A stretch of 64,000 nucleotides of DNA from Siphonodentalium dalli. Its lineage: Eukaryota; Mollusca; Scaphopoda; Gadilida; Siphonodentaliidae. The stretch lies in assembly GCA_032622095.1 (NCBI GenBank), contig CP136064.1, positions 1,426,001 through 1,490,000 on the forward strand. Direction: 5' to 3'. Shown one piece after another: positions 1 to 12,156 of this stretch. Every line of letters starts with the position of its first letter. The first letter of the stretch is position 1. Below the pieces are notes generated by a model that was not told the origin of the DNA, ran no database searches, and was given only the letters and a program-made list of their open reading frames with translations. A program made the translations under genes and the position numbers.

Positions 1-23
1 GGTGTCTGATTTAGACTGGTTCC
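1..23. repeat. Partial satellite monomer at left edge
   Basis: These 23 bases are the 3' end of a monomer with the GTGTCTGATTT tail variant. The array therefore continues to the left of the window. Confidence 0.95.
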
Positions 24-209
24 ATGGTGGAGTACGGTTGGATATTTTCTATTTGGCGCATGTTTCTCCATACCGCGCCATGTCAAATCTGGCCATATCC
101 GAATCGGGTTGTCATTTACAATGACTGCAGAAAATATATATCTTCATGTTGGAATGCAAATGTATGTTTAAAGAAACAGATGTATCTCAACTTAAAGGAA
201 CATAAGTAA
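24..209 (+). other. 61-codon open frame inside the repeat (representative; not a supported gene)
   Basis: In 128 of the 279 monomers a frame beginning MVEYGW and ending near GHK stays open for about 61 codons. It is closed in the remainder, mostly because the variant AATAAATAT puts an in-frame TAA where open monomers have AATATATAT. Other monomers are closed by TTTAGAATG or by 1-bp deletions. The monomer length is not a multiple of three, so the frame cannot run through into the next copy. The predicted peptide is rich in Trp, Cys and Tyr and matches no family I recognise. Two monomers (7122 and 8725) have TTG at the start position. Near-equal open and closed classes, a start buried in a repeat and the lack of any coding context argue against translation. 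I list it because it is the only frame of any length that recurs here. Confidence 0.9.
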
Positions 210-252
210 CACAGTCACCAACTTTAAGGGGTATCTGCTATAGACTGGTTCC
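24..252. repeat. Reference satellite monomer (first complete copy)
   Basis: Numbering this copy by window position, it contains an NcoI-type CCATGG at 22-27, six CpGs confined to 35-106, the palindrome TGGCCA (90-95), the short dyad CCGA-A-TCGG (99-107), the dyad GTCATT-TAC-AATGAC (111-125), a PstI-type CTGCAG (125-130), an alternating AT tract around 132-140, and an A-rich, CpG-free right part to 252. The motif TTAAAG or a close variant recurs about every 24-31 bp near 168, 192 and 224. The main polymorphisms seen elsewhere are TTCC/TTAC before ATGG, TACGG/TACTG, CAATTTGGCGC/CAATTTTGCGC/CTATTTGGCGC, CTCCATACC/CTCCCTACC/TTCCATACC, GGCCATATCC/GGCCCTATCC, ACTGCAG/ACTACAG, AATATATAT/AATAAATAT, CATGGTGG/CATGTTGG and the tail GTATCTGCTAT/GTGTCTGATTT. 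Confidence 0.95.
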
Positions 253-1397
253 ATGGTGGAGTACTGTTGGATATTTTCAATTTGGCGCATGTTTCTCCCT
301 ACCGCGCCATGTCAAATCTGGCCATATCCGAATCGGGTTGTCATTTACAATGACTACAGAAAATAAATATCTTCATGTTGGAATGCAAATGTATGTTTAA
401 AGGAACAGATGTATCTCAACTTAAAGGGACATAAGTAACACAGTCACCAACTTAAAGGGGTATCTGCTATAGACTGGTTCCATGGTGGAGTACGGTTGGA
501 TATTTTCAATTTGGCGCATGTTTCTCCATTCCGCGCCATGTCAAATCTGGCCATATCCGAATCGGGTTGTCATTTAGAATGACTGCAGAAAATATATATC
601 TTCATGGTGGAATGCCAATGTATGTTTAAAGGAACAGATGTATCTCAACTTAAAGGGACATAAGTAACACAGTCACCAACTTAAAGGGGTATCTGCTATA
701 GACTGGTTCCATGGTGGAGTACTGTTGGATATTTTCAATTTGGCGCATGTTTCTCCCTACCGCGCCATGTCAAATCCGGCCATATCCGAATCGGGTTGTC
801 ATTTACAATGAATACAGAAAATAAATATCTTCATGTTGGAATGCAAATGTATGTTTAAAGGAACAGATGTATCTCAACTTAAAGGGACATAAGTAACACA
901 GTCACCAACTTAAAGGGGTATCTGCTATAGACTGGTTCCATGGTGGAGTACGGTTGGATATTTTCAATTTGGCGCATGTTTCTCCATACCGCGCAATGTC
1001 AAATCTGGCCATATCCGAATCGGGTTGTCATTTACAATGACTGCAGAAAATATATATCTTCATGGTGGAATGCAAATGTATGTTTAAAGGAACAGATGTA
1101 TCTCAACTTAAAGGGACATAAGTAACACAGTCACCAACTTAAAGGGGTATCTGCTATAGACTGGTTCCATGGTGGAGTACGGTTGGATATTTTCAATTTG
1201 GCGCATGTTTCTCCATACCGCGCCATGTCAAATCTGGCCATATCCGAATCGGGTTGTCATTTACAATGACTGCAGAAAATATATATCTTCATGGTGGAAT
1301 GCAAATGTATGTTTAAAGGAACAGATGTATCTCAACTTAAAGGGACATAAGTAACACAGTCACCAACTTAAAGGGGTATCTGCTATAGACTGGTTCC

Positions 1398-4300
1398 ATG
1401 GTGGAGTACGGTTGGATATTTTCAATTTGGCGCATGTTTCTCCATACCGCGCCATGTCAAATCTGGCCCTATCCGAATCGGGTTGTCATTTACCATGACT
1501 GCAGAAAATATATATCTTCATGGTGGAATGCAAATGTATGTTTAAAGGAACAGATGTATCTCAACTTAAAGGGACATAAGTAACACAGTCACCAACTTTA
1601 AGGGGTATCTGCTATAGACTGGTTCCATGGTGGAGTACGGTTGGATATTTTCAATTTGGAGCATGTTTCTCCATACCGCGCCATGTCAAATCTGGCCATA
1701 TCCGAATCGGGTTGTCATTTACAATGACTGCAGAAAATAAATATCTTCATGTTGGAATGCAAATGAATGTTTGAAGGAACAGATGTATCTCAACTTAAAG
1801 GGACATAAGTAACACCGTCACCAACTTTAAGGGGTATCTGCTATAGACTGGTTACATGGTGGAGTAAGGTTGGATATTTTCAATTTTGCGCATGTTTCTC
1901 CATACCGCGCCATGTAAAATCTGGCCATATCCGAATCGGGTTGTCATTTACAATGACTGCAGAAAATAAATATCTTCATGTTGGAATGCAAATGTATGTT
2001 TAAAGGAACAGATGTATCTCAACTTAAAGGGACATAAGTAACACAGTCACCAACTTAAAGAGGTGTCTGATTTAGACTGGTTCCATGGTGGAGTACGGTT
2101 GGATATTTTCTATTTAGCGCATGTTTCTCCATACCGCGCCATGTCAAATCTGGCCATATCCGAATCGGGTTGTCATTTACAATGACTACAGAAAATAAAT
2201 ATCTTCATGTTGGAATGCAAATGTATGTTTAGAGGAACAGATGTATCTCAACTTAAAGGGACATAAGTAACACAGTCACCAACTTTAAGGGGTATCTGCT
2301 ATAGACTGGTTCCATGGTGGAGTACGGTTGGATATTTACTATTTGGCGCATGTTTCTCCATACCGCGCCATGTCAAATCTGGCCATATCCGAATCGGGTT
2401 GTCATTTACAATGACTACAGAAAATAAATATCTTCATGTTGGAATGCAAATGTATGTTTAAAGGAACAGATGTATCTCAACTTAAAGGGACATAAGTAAC
2501 ACAGTCACCAACTTAAAGGGGTATCTGCTATAGACTGGTTCCATGGTGGAGTACGGTTGGATATTTTCAATTTGGCGCATGTTTCTCCATACCGCGCCAT
2601 GTCAAATCTGGCCATATCCGAATCGGGTTGTCATTTACAATGACTGCAGAAAATATATATCTTCATGTTGGAATGCAAATGTATGTTTAAAGGAACAGAT
2701 GTATCTCAACTTAAAGGGACATAAGTAACACAGTCACCAACTTTAAGGGGTATCTGCTATAGACTGGTTACATGGTGGAGTACGGTTGGATATTTTCAAT
2801 TATGCGCATGTTTCTCCATACCGCGCCATGTCAAATCTGGCCATATCCGAATCGGGTTGTCATTTACAATGACTGCAGAAAATAAATATCTTCATGTTGG
2901 AATGCAAATGTATGTTTAAAGGAACAGATGTATCTCAACTGAAAGGAACATAAGTAACACAGTCACCAACTTAAAGAGGTGTCTGATTTAGACTGGTTCC
3001 ATGGTGGAGTACGGTTGGATATTTTCTATTTGGCGCATGTTTCTCCATACCGCGCCATGTCAAATCTGGCCATATCCGAATCGGGTTGTCATTTACAATG
3101 ACTGCAGAAAATATATATCTTCATGTTGGAATGCAAATGTATGTTTAAAGAAACAGATGTATCTCAACTTAAAGGAACATAAGTAACACAGTCACCAACT
3201 TTAAGGGGTATCTGCTATAGACTGGTTCCATGGTGGAGTACTGTTGGATATTTTCAATTTGGCGCATGTTTCTCCCTACCGCGCCATGTCAAATCTGGCC
3301 ATATCCGAATCGGGTTGTCATTTACAATGACTACAGAAAATAAATATCTTCATGTTGGAATGCAAATGTATGTTTAAAGGAACAGATGTATCTCAACTTA
3401 AAGGGACATAAGTAACACAGTCACCAACTTAAAGGGGTATCTGCTATAGACTGGTTCCATGGTGGAGTACGGTTGGATATTTTCAATTTGGCGCATGTTT
3501 CTCCATTCCGCGCCATGTCAAATCTGGCCATATCCGAATCGGGTTGTCATTTAGAATGACTGCAGAAAATATATATCTTCATGGTGGAATGCCAATGTAT
3601 GTTTAAAGGAACAGATGTATCTCAACTTAAAGGGACATAAGTAACACAGTCACCAACTTAAAGGGGTATCTGCTATAGACTGGTTCCATGGTGGAGTACT
3701 GTTGGATATTTTCAATTTGGCGCATGTTTCTCCCTACCGCGCCATGTCAAATCCGGCCATATCCGAATCGGGTTGTCATTTACAATGAATACAGAAAATA
3801 AATATCTTCATGTTGGAATGCAAATGTATGTTTAAAGGAACAGATGTATCTCAACTTAAAGGGACATAAGTAACACAGTCACCAACTTAAAGGGGTATCT
3901 GCTATAGACTGGTTCCATGGTGGAGTACGGTTGGATATTTTCAATTTGGCGCATGTTTCTCCATACCGCGCAATGTCAAATCTGGCCATATCCGAATCGG
4001 GTTGTCATTTACAATGACTGCAGAAAATATATATCTTCATGGTGGAATGCAAATGTATGTTTAAAGGAACTGATGTATCTCAACTTAAACGGACATAAGT
4101 AACACAGTCACCAACTTAAAGGGGTATCTGCTATAGACTGGTTCCATGGTGGAGTACGGTTGGATATTTTCAATTTGGCGCATGTTTCTCCATACCGCGC
4201 CATGTCAAATCTGGCCCTATCCGAATCGGGTTGTTATTTACAATGACTGCAGAAAATATATATCTTCATGGTGGAATGCAAATGTATGTTTAAAGGAACA

Positions 4301-5747
4301 GATGTATCTCAACTTAAAGGGACATAAGTAACACAGTCACCAACTTAAAGGGGTATCTGCTATAGACTGGTTCCATGGTGGAGTACGGTTGGATATTTTC
4401 AATTTGGCGCATGTTTCTCCATACCGCGCCATGTCAAATCTGGCCCTATCCGAATCGGGTTGTCATTTACAATAACTGCAGAAAATATATATCTTCATGG
4501 TGGAATGCAAATGTATGTTTAAAGGATAGATGTATCTCAACTTAAAGGGACATAAGTAACACCGTCACCAACTTTAAGGGGTATCTGCTATAGACTGGTT
4601 ACATGGTGGAGTACGGTTGGATATTTTCAATTTGGCGCATGTTTCTCCATACCGCGCCATGTCAAATCTGGCCATATCCGAATCGGGTTGTCATTTACAA
4701 TGACTGCAGAAAATATATATCTTCATGGTGGAATGCAAATGTATGTTTAAAGGAACAGATGTATCTCAACTTAAAGGGACATAAGTAACACAGTCACCAA
4801 CTTTAAGGGGTATCTGCTATAGACTGGTTCCATGGTGGAGTACGGTTGGATATTTTCAATTTGGCGCATGTTTTTCCATACCGCGCCATGTCAAATCTGG
4901 CCATATCCGAATCGGGTTGTCATTTACAATGACTACAGAAAATAAATATCTTCATGTTGGAAAGCAAATGTATGTTTAAAGGAACAGATGTATCTCAACT
5001 TAAAGGGACATAAGTAACACAGTCACCAACTTAAAGGGGTATCTGCTATAGACTGGTTCCATGGTGGAGTACGGTTGGAAATTTTCAATTTGGCGCATGT
5101 TTCTCCATACCGCGCCATGTCAAATCTGGCCATATCCGAATCGGGTTGTCATTTACAATAACTGCAGAAAATATATATCTTCATGGTGGAATGCAAATGT
5201 ATGTTTAAAGGAACAGATGTATCTCAACTTAAAGGGACATAAGTAACACAGTCACCAACTTAAAGGGGTATCTGCTATAGACTGGTTCCATGGTGGAGTA
5301 CGGTTGGATATTTTCAATTTGGTGCATGTTTCTCCATACCGCGCCATGTCAAATCTGGCCATATCCGAATCGGGTTGTCATTTACAATGACTACAGAAAA
5401 TAAATATCTTCATGTTGGAATGCAAATGTATGTTTAAAGAAACAGATGTATCTCAACTTAAAGGGACATAAGTAACACAGTCACCAACTTTAAGGGGTAT
5501 CTGCTATAGACTGGTTCCATGGTGGAGTACTGTTGGATATTTTTAATTTGGCGCATGTTTCTCCCTACCGCGCCATGTCAAATCTGGCCATATCCGAATC
5601 GGGTTGTCATTTACAATGACTGCAGAAAATATATATCTTCATGGTGGAATGCAAATGTATGTTTAAAGGAACAGATGTATCTCAACTTAAAGGGACATAA
5701 GTAACACAGTCACCAACTTTAAGGGGTATCTGCTATAGACTGGTTCC
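1398..5747. repeat. First copy of an approximately 25-monomer repeat (about 5.72 kb)
   Basis: This segment is echoed at 6893-11472. Matching marks include TTTACCATG (1398/6893), GGAGCATG with TGAATGTTTGAAG (1627/7351), ATGTAAAATC (1856/7580), TTTAGCGC with GTTTAGAGG (2085/7809), TTTACTATTTGG (2314/8038), AATTATGCGC (2772/8496), CGCGCAATG (3917/9641), and then 4832-5519 against 10557-11244. The offset is 5724 bp, rising to 5725 after the 1-bp deletion in monomer 4375, and the second copy has one extra monomer at 7122. Monomers 4375 and 4603 fit their partners poorly. Confidence 0.8.
4375..4602. repeat. 228-bp short monomer, private deletion
   Basis: AAAGGATAGATG replaces AAAGGAACAGATG, one base shorter. 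It also has AATAACTGC. This deletion allele is seen only here. Confidence 0.85.
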
Positions 5748-6892
5748 ATGGTGGAGTACGGTTGGATATTTTCAATTTTGCGCATGTTTCTCCATACCGC
5801 GCCATGTCAAATCTGGCCATATCCGAATCGGGTTGTCATTTACAATGACTGCAGAAAATATATATCTTCATGTTGGAATGCAAATGAATGTTTAAAGGAA
5901 CAGATGTATCTCAACTTAAAGGGACATAAGTAACACAGTCACCAACTTTAAGGGGTATCTGCTATAGACTGGTTACATGGTGGAGTACGGTTGGATATTT
6001 TCAATTTTGCGCATGTTTCTCCATACCGCGCCATGTCAAATCTGGCCATATCCGAATCGGGTTGTCATTTACAATGACTGCAGAAAATAAATATCTTCAT
6101 GTTGGAATGCAAATGTATGTTTAAAGGAACAGATGTATCTCAACTTAAAGGGACATAAGTAACACAGTCACCAACTTTAAGGGGTATCTGCTATAGACTG
6201 GTTCCATGGTGGAGTACGGTTGGATATTTACTATTTGGCGCATGTTTCTCCATACCGCGCCATGTCAAATCTGGCCATATCCGAATCGGGTTGTCATTTA
6301 CAATGACTACAGAAAATAAATATCTTCATGTTGGAATGCAAATGTATGTTTAAAGGAAGAGATGTATCTCAACTTAAAGGGACATAAGTAACACCGTCAC
6401 CAACTTTAAGGGGTATCTGCTATAGACTGGTTCCATGGTGGAGTACTGTTGCATATTTTCAATTTGGCGCATGTTTTTCCATACCGCGCCATGTCAAATC
6501 TGGCCATATCCGAATCGGGTTGTCATTTTCAATGACTACAGAAAATAAATATCTTCATGTTGGAATGCAAATGTATGTTTAAAGGAACAGATGTATCTCA
6601 ACTTAAAGGGACATAAGTAACACAGTCACCAACTTAAAGGGGTATCTGCTATAGACTGGTTCCATGGTGGAGTACGGTTGGATATTTTCAATTTGGCGCA
6701 TGTTTCTCCATACCGCGCCATGTCAAATCTGGCCATATCCGAATCGGGTTGTCATTTACAATGACTGCAGAAAATATATATCTTCATGGTGGAATGCAAA
6801 TGTATGTTTAAAGGAACAGATGTATCTCAACTTAAAGGGACATAAGTAACACAGTCACCAACTTAAAGGGGTATCTGCTATAGACTGGTTCC
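5748..6892. repeat. Five monomers between the two 25-monomer copies
   Basis: Monomers 5748, 5977, 6206, 6435 and 6664 carry a mixture of marks: the TTTTGCGC variant (5748, 5977), TTTACTATTTGG as in 2314 (6206), and private changes AAGGAAGAG (6206), GTTGCATATT and CATTTTCAATG (6435). They are ordinary satellite copies. I could not place them as a block copied from elsewhere in the window. Confidence 0.7.
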
Positions 6893-9800
6893 ATGGTGGA
6901 GTACGGTTGGATATTTTCAATTTGGCGCATGTTTCTCCATACCGCGCCATGTCAAATCTGGCCCTATCCGAATCGGGTTGTCATTTACCATGACTGCAGA
7001 AAATATATATCTTCATGGTGGAAAGCAAATGTATGTTTAAAGGAACAGATGTATCTCAACTTAAAGGGACATAAGTAACACAGTCACCAACTTTAAGGGG
7101 TATCTGCTATAGACTGGTTCCTTGGTGGAGTACGGTTGGATATTTTCAATTTGGAGCATGTTTCTCCATACCGCGCCATGTCAAATCTGGCCATATCCGA
7201 ATCGGGTTGTCATTTACCATGACTGCAGAAAATATATATCTTCATGGTGGAATGCAAATGTATGTTTAAAGGAACAGATGTATCTCAACTTAAAGGGACA
7301 TAAGTAACACAGTCACCAACTTTAAGGGGTATCTGCTATAGACTGGTTCCATGGTGGAGTACGGTTGGATATTTTCAATTTGGAGCATGTTTCTCCATAC
7401 CGCGCCATGTCAAATCTGGCCATATCCGAATCGGGTTGTCATTTACAATGACTGCAGAAAATAAATATCTTCATGTTGGAATGCAAATGAATGTTTGAAG
7501 GAACAGATGTATCTCAACTTAAAGGGACATAAGTAACACTGTCACCAACTTTAAGGGGTATCTGCTATAGACTGGTTACATGGTGGAGTACGGTTGGATA
7601 TTTTCAATTTTGCGCATGTTTCTCCATACCGCGCCATGTAAAATCTGGCCATATCCGAATCGGGTTGTCATTTACAATGACTGCAGAAAATAAATATCTT
7701 CATGTTGGAATGCAAATGTATGTTTAAAGGAACAGATGTATCTCAACTTAAAGGGACATAAGTAACACAGTCACCAACTTAAAGAGGTGTCTGATTTAGA
7801 CTGGTTCCATGGTGGAGTACGGTTGGATATTTTCTATTTAGCGCATGTTTCTCCATACCGCGCCATGTCAAATCTGCCCATATCCGAATCGGGTTGTCAT
7901 TTACAATGACTACAGAAAATAAATATCTTCATGTTGGAATGCAAATGTATGTTTAGAGGAACAGATGTATCTCAACTTAAAGGGACATAAGTAACACAGT
8001 CACCAACTTTAAGGGGTATCTGCTATAGACTGGTTCCATGGTGGAGTACGGTTGGATATTTACTATTTGGCGCATGTTTCTCCATACCGCGCCATGTCAA
8101 ATCTGGCCATATCCGAATCGGGTTGTCATTTACAATGACTACAGAAAATAAATATCTTCATGTTGGAATGCAAATGTATGTTTAAAGGAACAGATGTATC
8201 TCAACTTAAAGGGACATAAGTAACACAGTCACCAACTTAAAGGGGTATCTGCTATAGACTGGTTCCATGGTGGAGTACGGTTGGATATTTTCAATTTGGC
8301 GCATGTTTCTCCATACCGCGCCATGTCAAATCTGGCCATATCCGAATCGGGTTGTCATTTACAATGACTGCAGAAAATATATATCTTCATGTTGGAATGC
8401 AAATGTATGTTTAAAGGAACAGATGTATCTCAACTTAAAGGGACATAAGTAACACAGTCACCAACTTTAAGGGGTATCTGCTATAGACTGGTTACATGGT
8501 GGAGTACGGTTGGATATTTTCAATTATGCGCATGTTTCTCCATACCGCGCCATGTCAAATCTGGCCATATCCGAATCGGGTTGTCATTTACAATGACTGC
8601 AGAAAATAAATATCTTCATGTTGGAATGCAAATGTATGTTTAAAGGAACAGATGTATCTCAACTTAAAGGAACATAAGTAACACAGTCACCAACTTAAAG
8701 AGGTGTCTGATTTAGACTGGTTCCTTGGTGGAGTACGGTTGGATATTTTCTATTTGGCGCATGTTTCTCCATACCGCGCCATGTCAAATCTGGCCATATC
8801 CGAATCGGGTTGTCATTTACAATGACTACAGAAAATAAATATCTTCATGTTGGAATGCAAATGTATGTTTAAAGGAACAGATGTATCTCAACTTAAAGGA
8901 ACATAAGTAACACAGTCACCAACTTTAAGGGGTATCTGCTATAGACTGGTTCCATGGTGGAGTACTGTTGGATATTTTCAATTTGGCGCATGTTTCTCCC
9001 TACCGCGCCATGTCAAATCTGGCCATATCCGAATCGGGTTGTCATTTACAATGACTACAGAAAATAAATATCTTCATGTTGGAATGCAAATGTATGTTTA
9101 AAGGAACAGATGTATCTCAACTTAAAGGGACATAAGTAACACAGTCACCAACATAAAGGGGTATCTGCTATAGACTGGTTCCATGGTGGAGTACGGTTGG
9201 ATATTTTCAATTTGGCGCATGTTTCTCCATACCGCGCCATGTCAAATCTGGCCATATCCGAATCGGGTTGTCATTTACAATGAGTGCAGAAAATATATAT
9301 CTTCATGGTGGAATGCAAATGTATGTTTAAAGGAACAGATGTATCTCAACTTAAAGGGACATAAGTAACACAGTCACCAACTTAAAGGGGTATCTGCTAT
9401 AGACTGGTTCCATGGTGGAGTACTGTTGGATATTTTCAATTTGGCGCATGTTTCTCCCTACCGCGCCATGTCAAATCTGGCCATATCCGAATCGGGTTGT
9501 CATTTACAATGACTACAGAAAATAAATATCTTCATGTTGGAATGCAAATGTATGTTTAAAGGAACAGATGTGTCTCAACTTAAAGGGACATAAGTAACAC
9601 AGTCACCAACTTAAAGGGGTATCTGCTATAGACTGGTTCCATGGTGGAGTACGGTTGGATATTTTCAATTTGGCGCATGTTTCTCCATACCGCGCAATGT
9701 CAAATCTGGCCATATCCGAATCGGGTTGTCATTTACAATGACTGCAGAAAATATATATCTTCATGGTGGAATGCAAATGTATGTTTAAAGGAACAGATGT

Positions 9801-11472
9801 ATCTCAACTTAAACGGACATAAGTAACACAGTCACCAACTTAAAGGGGTATCTGCTATAGACTGGTTCCATGGTGGAGTACGGTTGGATATTTTCAATTT
9901 GGCGCATGTTTCTCCATACCGCGCCATGTCAAATCTGGCCCTATCCGAATCGGGTTGTCATTTACAATGACTGCAGAAAATATATATCTTCATGGTGGAA
10001 TGCAAATGTATGTTTAAAGGAACAGATGTATCTCAACTTAAAGGGACATAAGTAACACAGTCACCAACTTTAAGGGGTATCTGCTATAGACTGGTTCCAT
10101 GGTGGAGTACGGTTGGATATTTTCAATTTGGCGCATGTTTCTCCATACCGCGCCATGTCAAATCTGGCCATATCCGAATCGGGTTGTCATTCACAATGAC
10201 TGCAGAAAATATATATCTTCATGGTGGAATGCAAATGTATGTTTAAAGGAACAGATGTATCTCAACTTAAAGGGACATAAGTAGCACAGTCACCAACTTT
10301 AAGGGGTATCTGCTATAGACTGGTTCCATGGTGGAGTACTGTTGGATATTTTCAATTTGGCGCATGTTTCTCCCTACCGCGCCATGTCAAATCTGGCCAT
10401 ATCCGAATCGGGTTGTCATTTACAATGACTACAGAAAATAAATATCTTCATGTTGGAATGCAAATGTATGTTTAAAGGAACAGATGTATCTCAACTTAAA
10501 GGGACATAAGTAACACAGTCACCAACTTTAAGGGGTATCTGCTATAGACTGGTTACATGGTGGAGTACGGTTGGATATTTTCAATTTGGTGCATGTTTTT
10601 CCATACCGCGCCATGTCAAATCTGGCCATATCCGAATCGGGTTGTCATTTACAATGACTACAGAAAATAAATATCTTCATGTTGGAAAGCAAATGTATGT
10701 TTAAAGGAACAGATGTATCTCAACTTAAAGGGACATAAGTAACACAGTCACCAACTTAAAGGGGTATCTGCTATAGACTGGTTCCATGGAGGAGTACGGT
10801 TGGATATTTTCAATTTGGCGCATGTTTCTCCATACCGCGCCATGTCAAATCTGGCCATATCCGAATCGGGTTGTCATTTACAATGACTGCAGAAAATATA
10901 TATCTTCATGGTGGAATGCAAATGTATGTTTAAAGGAACAGATGTATCTCAACTTAAAGGGACATAAGTAACACAGTCACCAACTTAAAGGGGTATCTGC
11001 TATAGACTGGTTCCATGGTGGAGTACGGTTGGATATTTTCAATTTGGTGCATGTTTCTCCATACCGCGCCATGTCAAATCTGGCCATATCCGAATCGGGT
11101 TGTCATTTACAATGACTACAGAAAATAAATATCTGCATGTTGGAATGCAAATGTATGTTTAAAGAAACAGATGTATCTCAACTTAAAGGGACATAAGTAA
11201 CACAGTCACCAACTTTAAGGGGTATCTGCTATAGACTGGTTCCATGGTGGAGTACTGTTGGATATTTTTAATTTGGCGCATGTTTCTCCCTACCGCGCCA
11301 TGTCAAATCTGGCCATATCCGAATCGGGTTGTCATTAACAATGACTACAGAAAATAAATATCTTCATGTTGGAATGCAAATGTATGTTTAAAGGAACTGA
11401 TGTATCTCAACTTAAAGGGACATAAATAACACAATCACCAACTTTAAGGGGTATCTGCTATTGACTGGTTCC
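6893..11472. repeat. Second copy of the approximately 25-monomer repeat
   Basis: This is the partner of 1398-5747. It differs by the inserted hybrid monomer 7122 and by private changes such as TCTGCCCATATC (7809), the TTG start (8725), TGAGTGCAG (9183) and GATGTGTCTC (9412). Monomer 10099 (CATTCACAATG, AAGTAGCACAG) replaces the expected partner of 4375. Its right part, 9870 onward, is the source of the 16,022-bp duplication that reappears at 25.9 kb. Confidence 0.8.
7122..7350. repeat. Hybrid monomer, single-monomer duplication
   Basis: The left part has GGAGCATG, the mark of the following monomer 7351. The right part has TTTACCATG with AATATATAT and GGTGG, the marks of the preceding monomer 6893. 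The equivalent place in the first copy (between 1398 and 1627) has no such monomer. A one-monomer misalignment with exchange between about 7155 and 7218 explains it exactly. Confidence 0.8.
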
Positions 11473-11701
11473 ATGGTGGAGTACTGTTGGATATTTTCAA
11501 TTTGGCGCATGTTTTTCCATACCGCGCCATGTCAAATCTGGCCATATCCGAATCGGGTTGTCATTTACAATGACTACAGAAAATAGATATCTTCTTGTTG
11601 GAATGCAAAAGTATGTTTAAAGGAACAGATGTAACTCAACTTAAAAGGAGATAAGTAACACAGTCACCAACTTAAAGGGGTGTCTGATTTAGACTGGTTC
11701 C

Positions 11702-11927
11702 ATGGTGGAGTACGGTTGGATATTTTCAATTTGCGCATGTTTCTCCATACCGCGCCATGTCAAATCTGGCCATATCCGAATCGGGTTGTCATTTACAATG
11801 ACTGCAGAAAATATATATCTTCATGGTGGAATGCAAATGTATGTTTAAAGGAACAGATGTATCTCAACTTAAAGGGACATAAGTAACAGTCACCAACTTT
11901 AAGGGGTATCTGCTATAGACTGGTTCC
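11702..11927. repeat. 226-bp short monomer
   Basis: It is 3 bp short: CAATTTGCGC has lost one G and AAGTAACAGTC has lost two bases from the usual AAGTAACACAGTC. It also carries the GGTGTCTGATTT junction just upstream. The same monomer recurs at 27724, offset 16,022. Confidence 0.9.
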
Positions 11928-12156
11928 ATGGTGGAGTACGGTTGGATATTTTCAATTTGGCGCATGTTTCTCCCTACCGCGCCATGTCAAATCTGGCCAT
12001 ATCCGAATCGGGTTGTCATTTACAATGACTACAGAAAATAAATATCTTCATGTTGGAATGCAAATGTATGTTTAAAGGAACAGATGTATCTCAACTTAAA
12101 GGGACATAAGTAACACAGTCACCAATTTAAAGGGGTATCTGCTATAGACTGGTTCC

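Larger units (their letters stand above)
24..4374. repeat. 13-monomer higher-order repeat, first copy and partial second copy
   Basis: Monomers 24, 253, 482, 711 and 940 recur at 3001, 3230, 3459, 3688 and 3917, offset 2977 bp (13 x 229). Shared rare marks are AAAGAAACAG with AAAGGAACAT (24/3001), CTCCATTCCG with TTTAGAATG and TGCCAATG (482/3459), AATCCGGCC with ATGAATACAG (711/3688), and CGCGCAATG (940/3917). Similarity breaks down in monomer 1169/4146, where 4146 gains GGCCCTATCC and TTGTTATTT. Monomer 3917 has two further private changes (AACTGATG and AAACGGAC). Confidence 0.85.

Noticed and set aside
20-28. CCATGGTGG as a real Kozak-like start context
   Set aside because: It is part of the repeat consensus, is changed to ACATGG, CCTTGG or CCATGGAGG in many copies, and the frame it would start is not maintained.
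96-112. CENP-B box
   Set aside because: Only the A-NN-CGGG half of the core (AATCGGG) is present. The TTCG half is CATA at the corresponding positions. The opposite strand gives no better match.
90-112. tRNA-derived SINE (B-box-like ATTCGGAT on the minus strand)
   Set aside because: It does not fit the B-box consensus, there is no A box at the right distance, and there is no poly-A tail or target-site duplication.
130-142. TATA box in AAAATATATATC
   Set aside because: An AT-rich tract in every open-class monomer with no initiator or gene downstream; the related AATAAATAT copies show it is freely variable.
24-209. A 61-residue protein repeated 128 times, possibly a tandem gene family
   Set aside because: More than half of the monomers have the frame closed by in-frame stops or frameshifts. 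The repeat length is not a multiple of three, there are no upstream signals outside the repeat itself, and the pattern is what a chance frame in a homogenised satellite would give.
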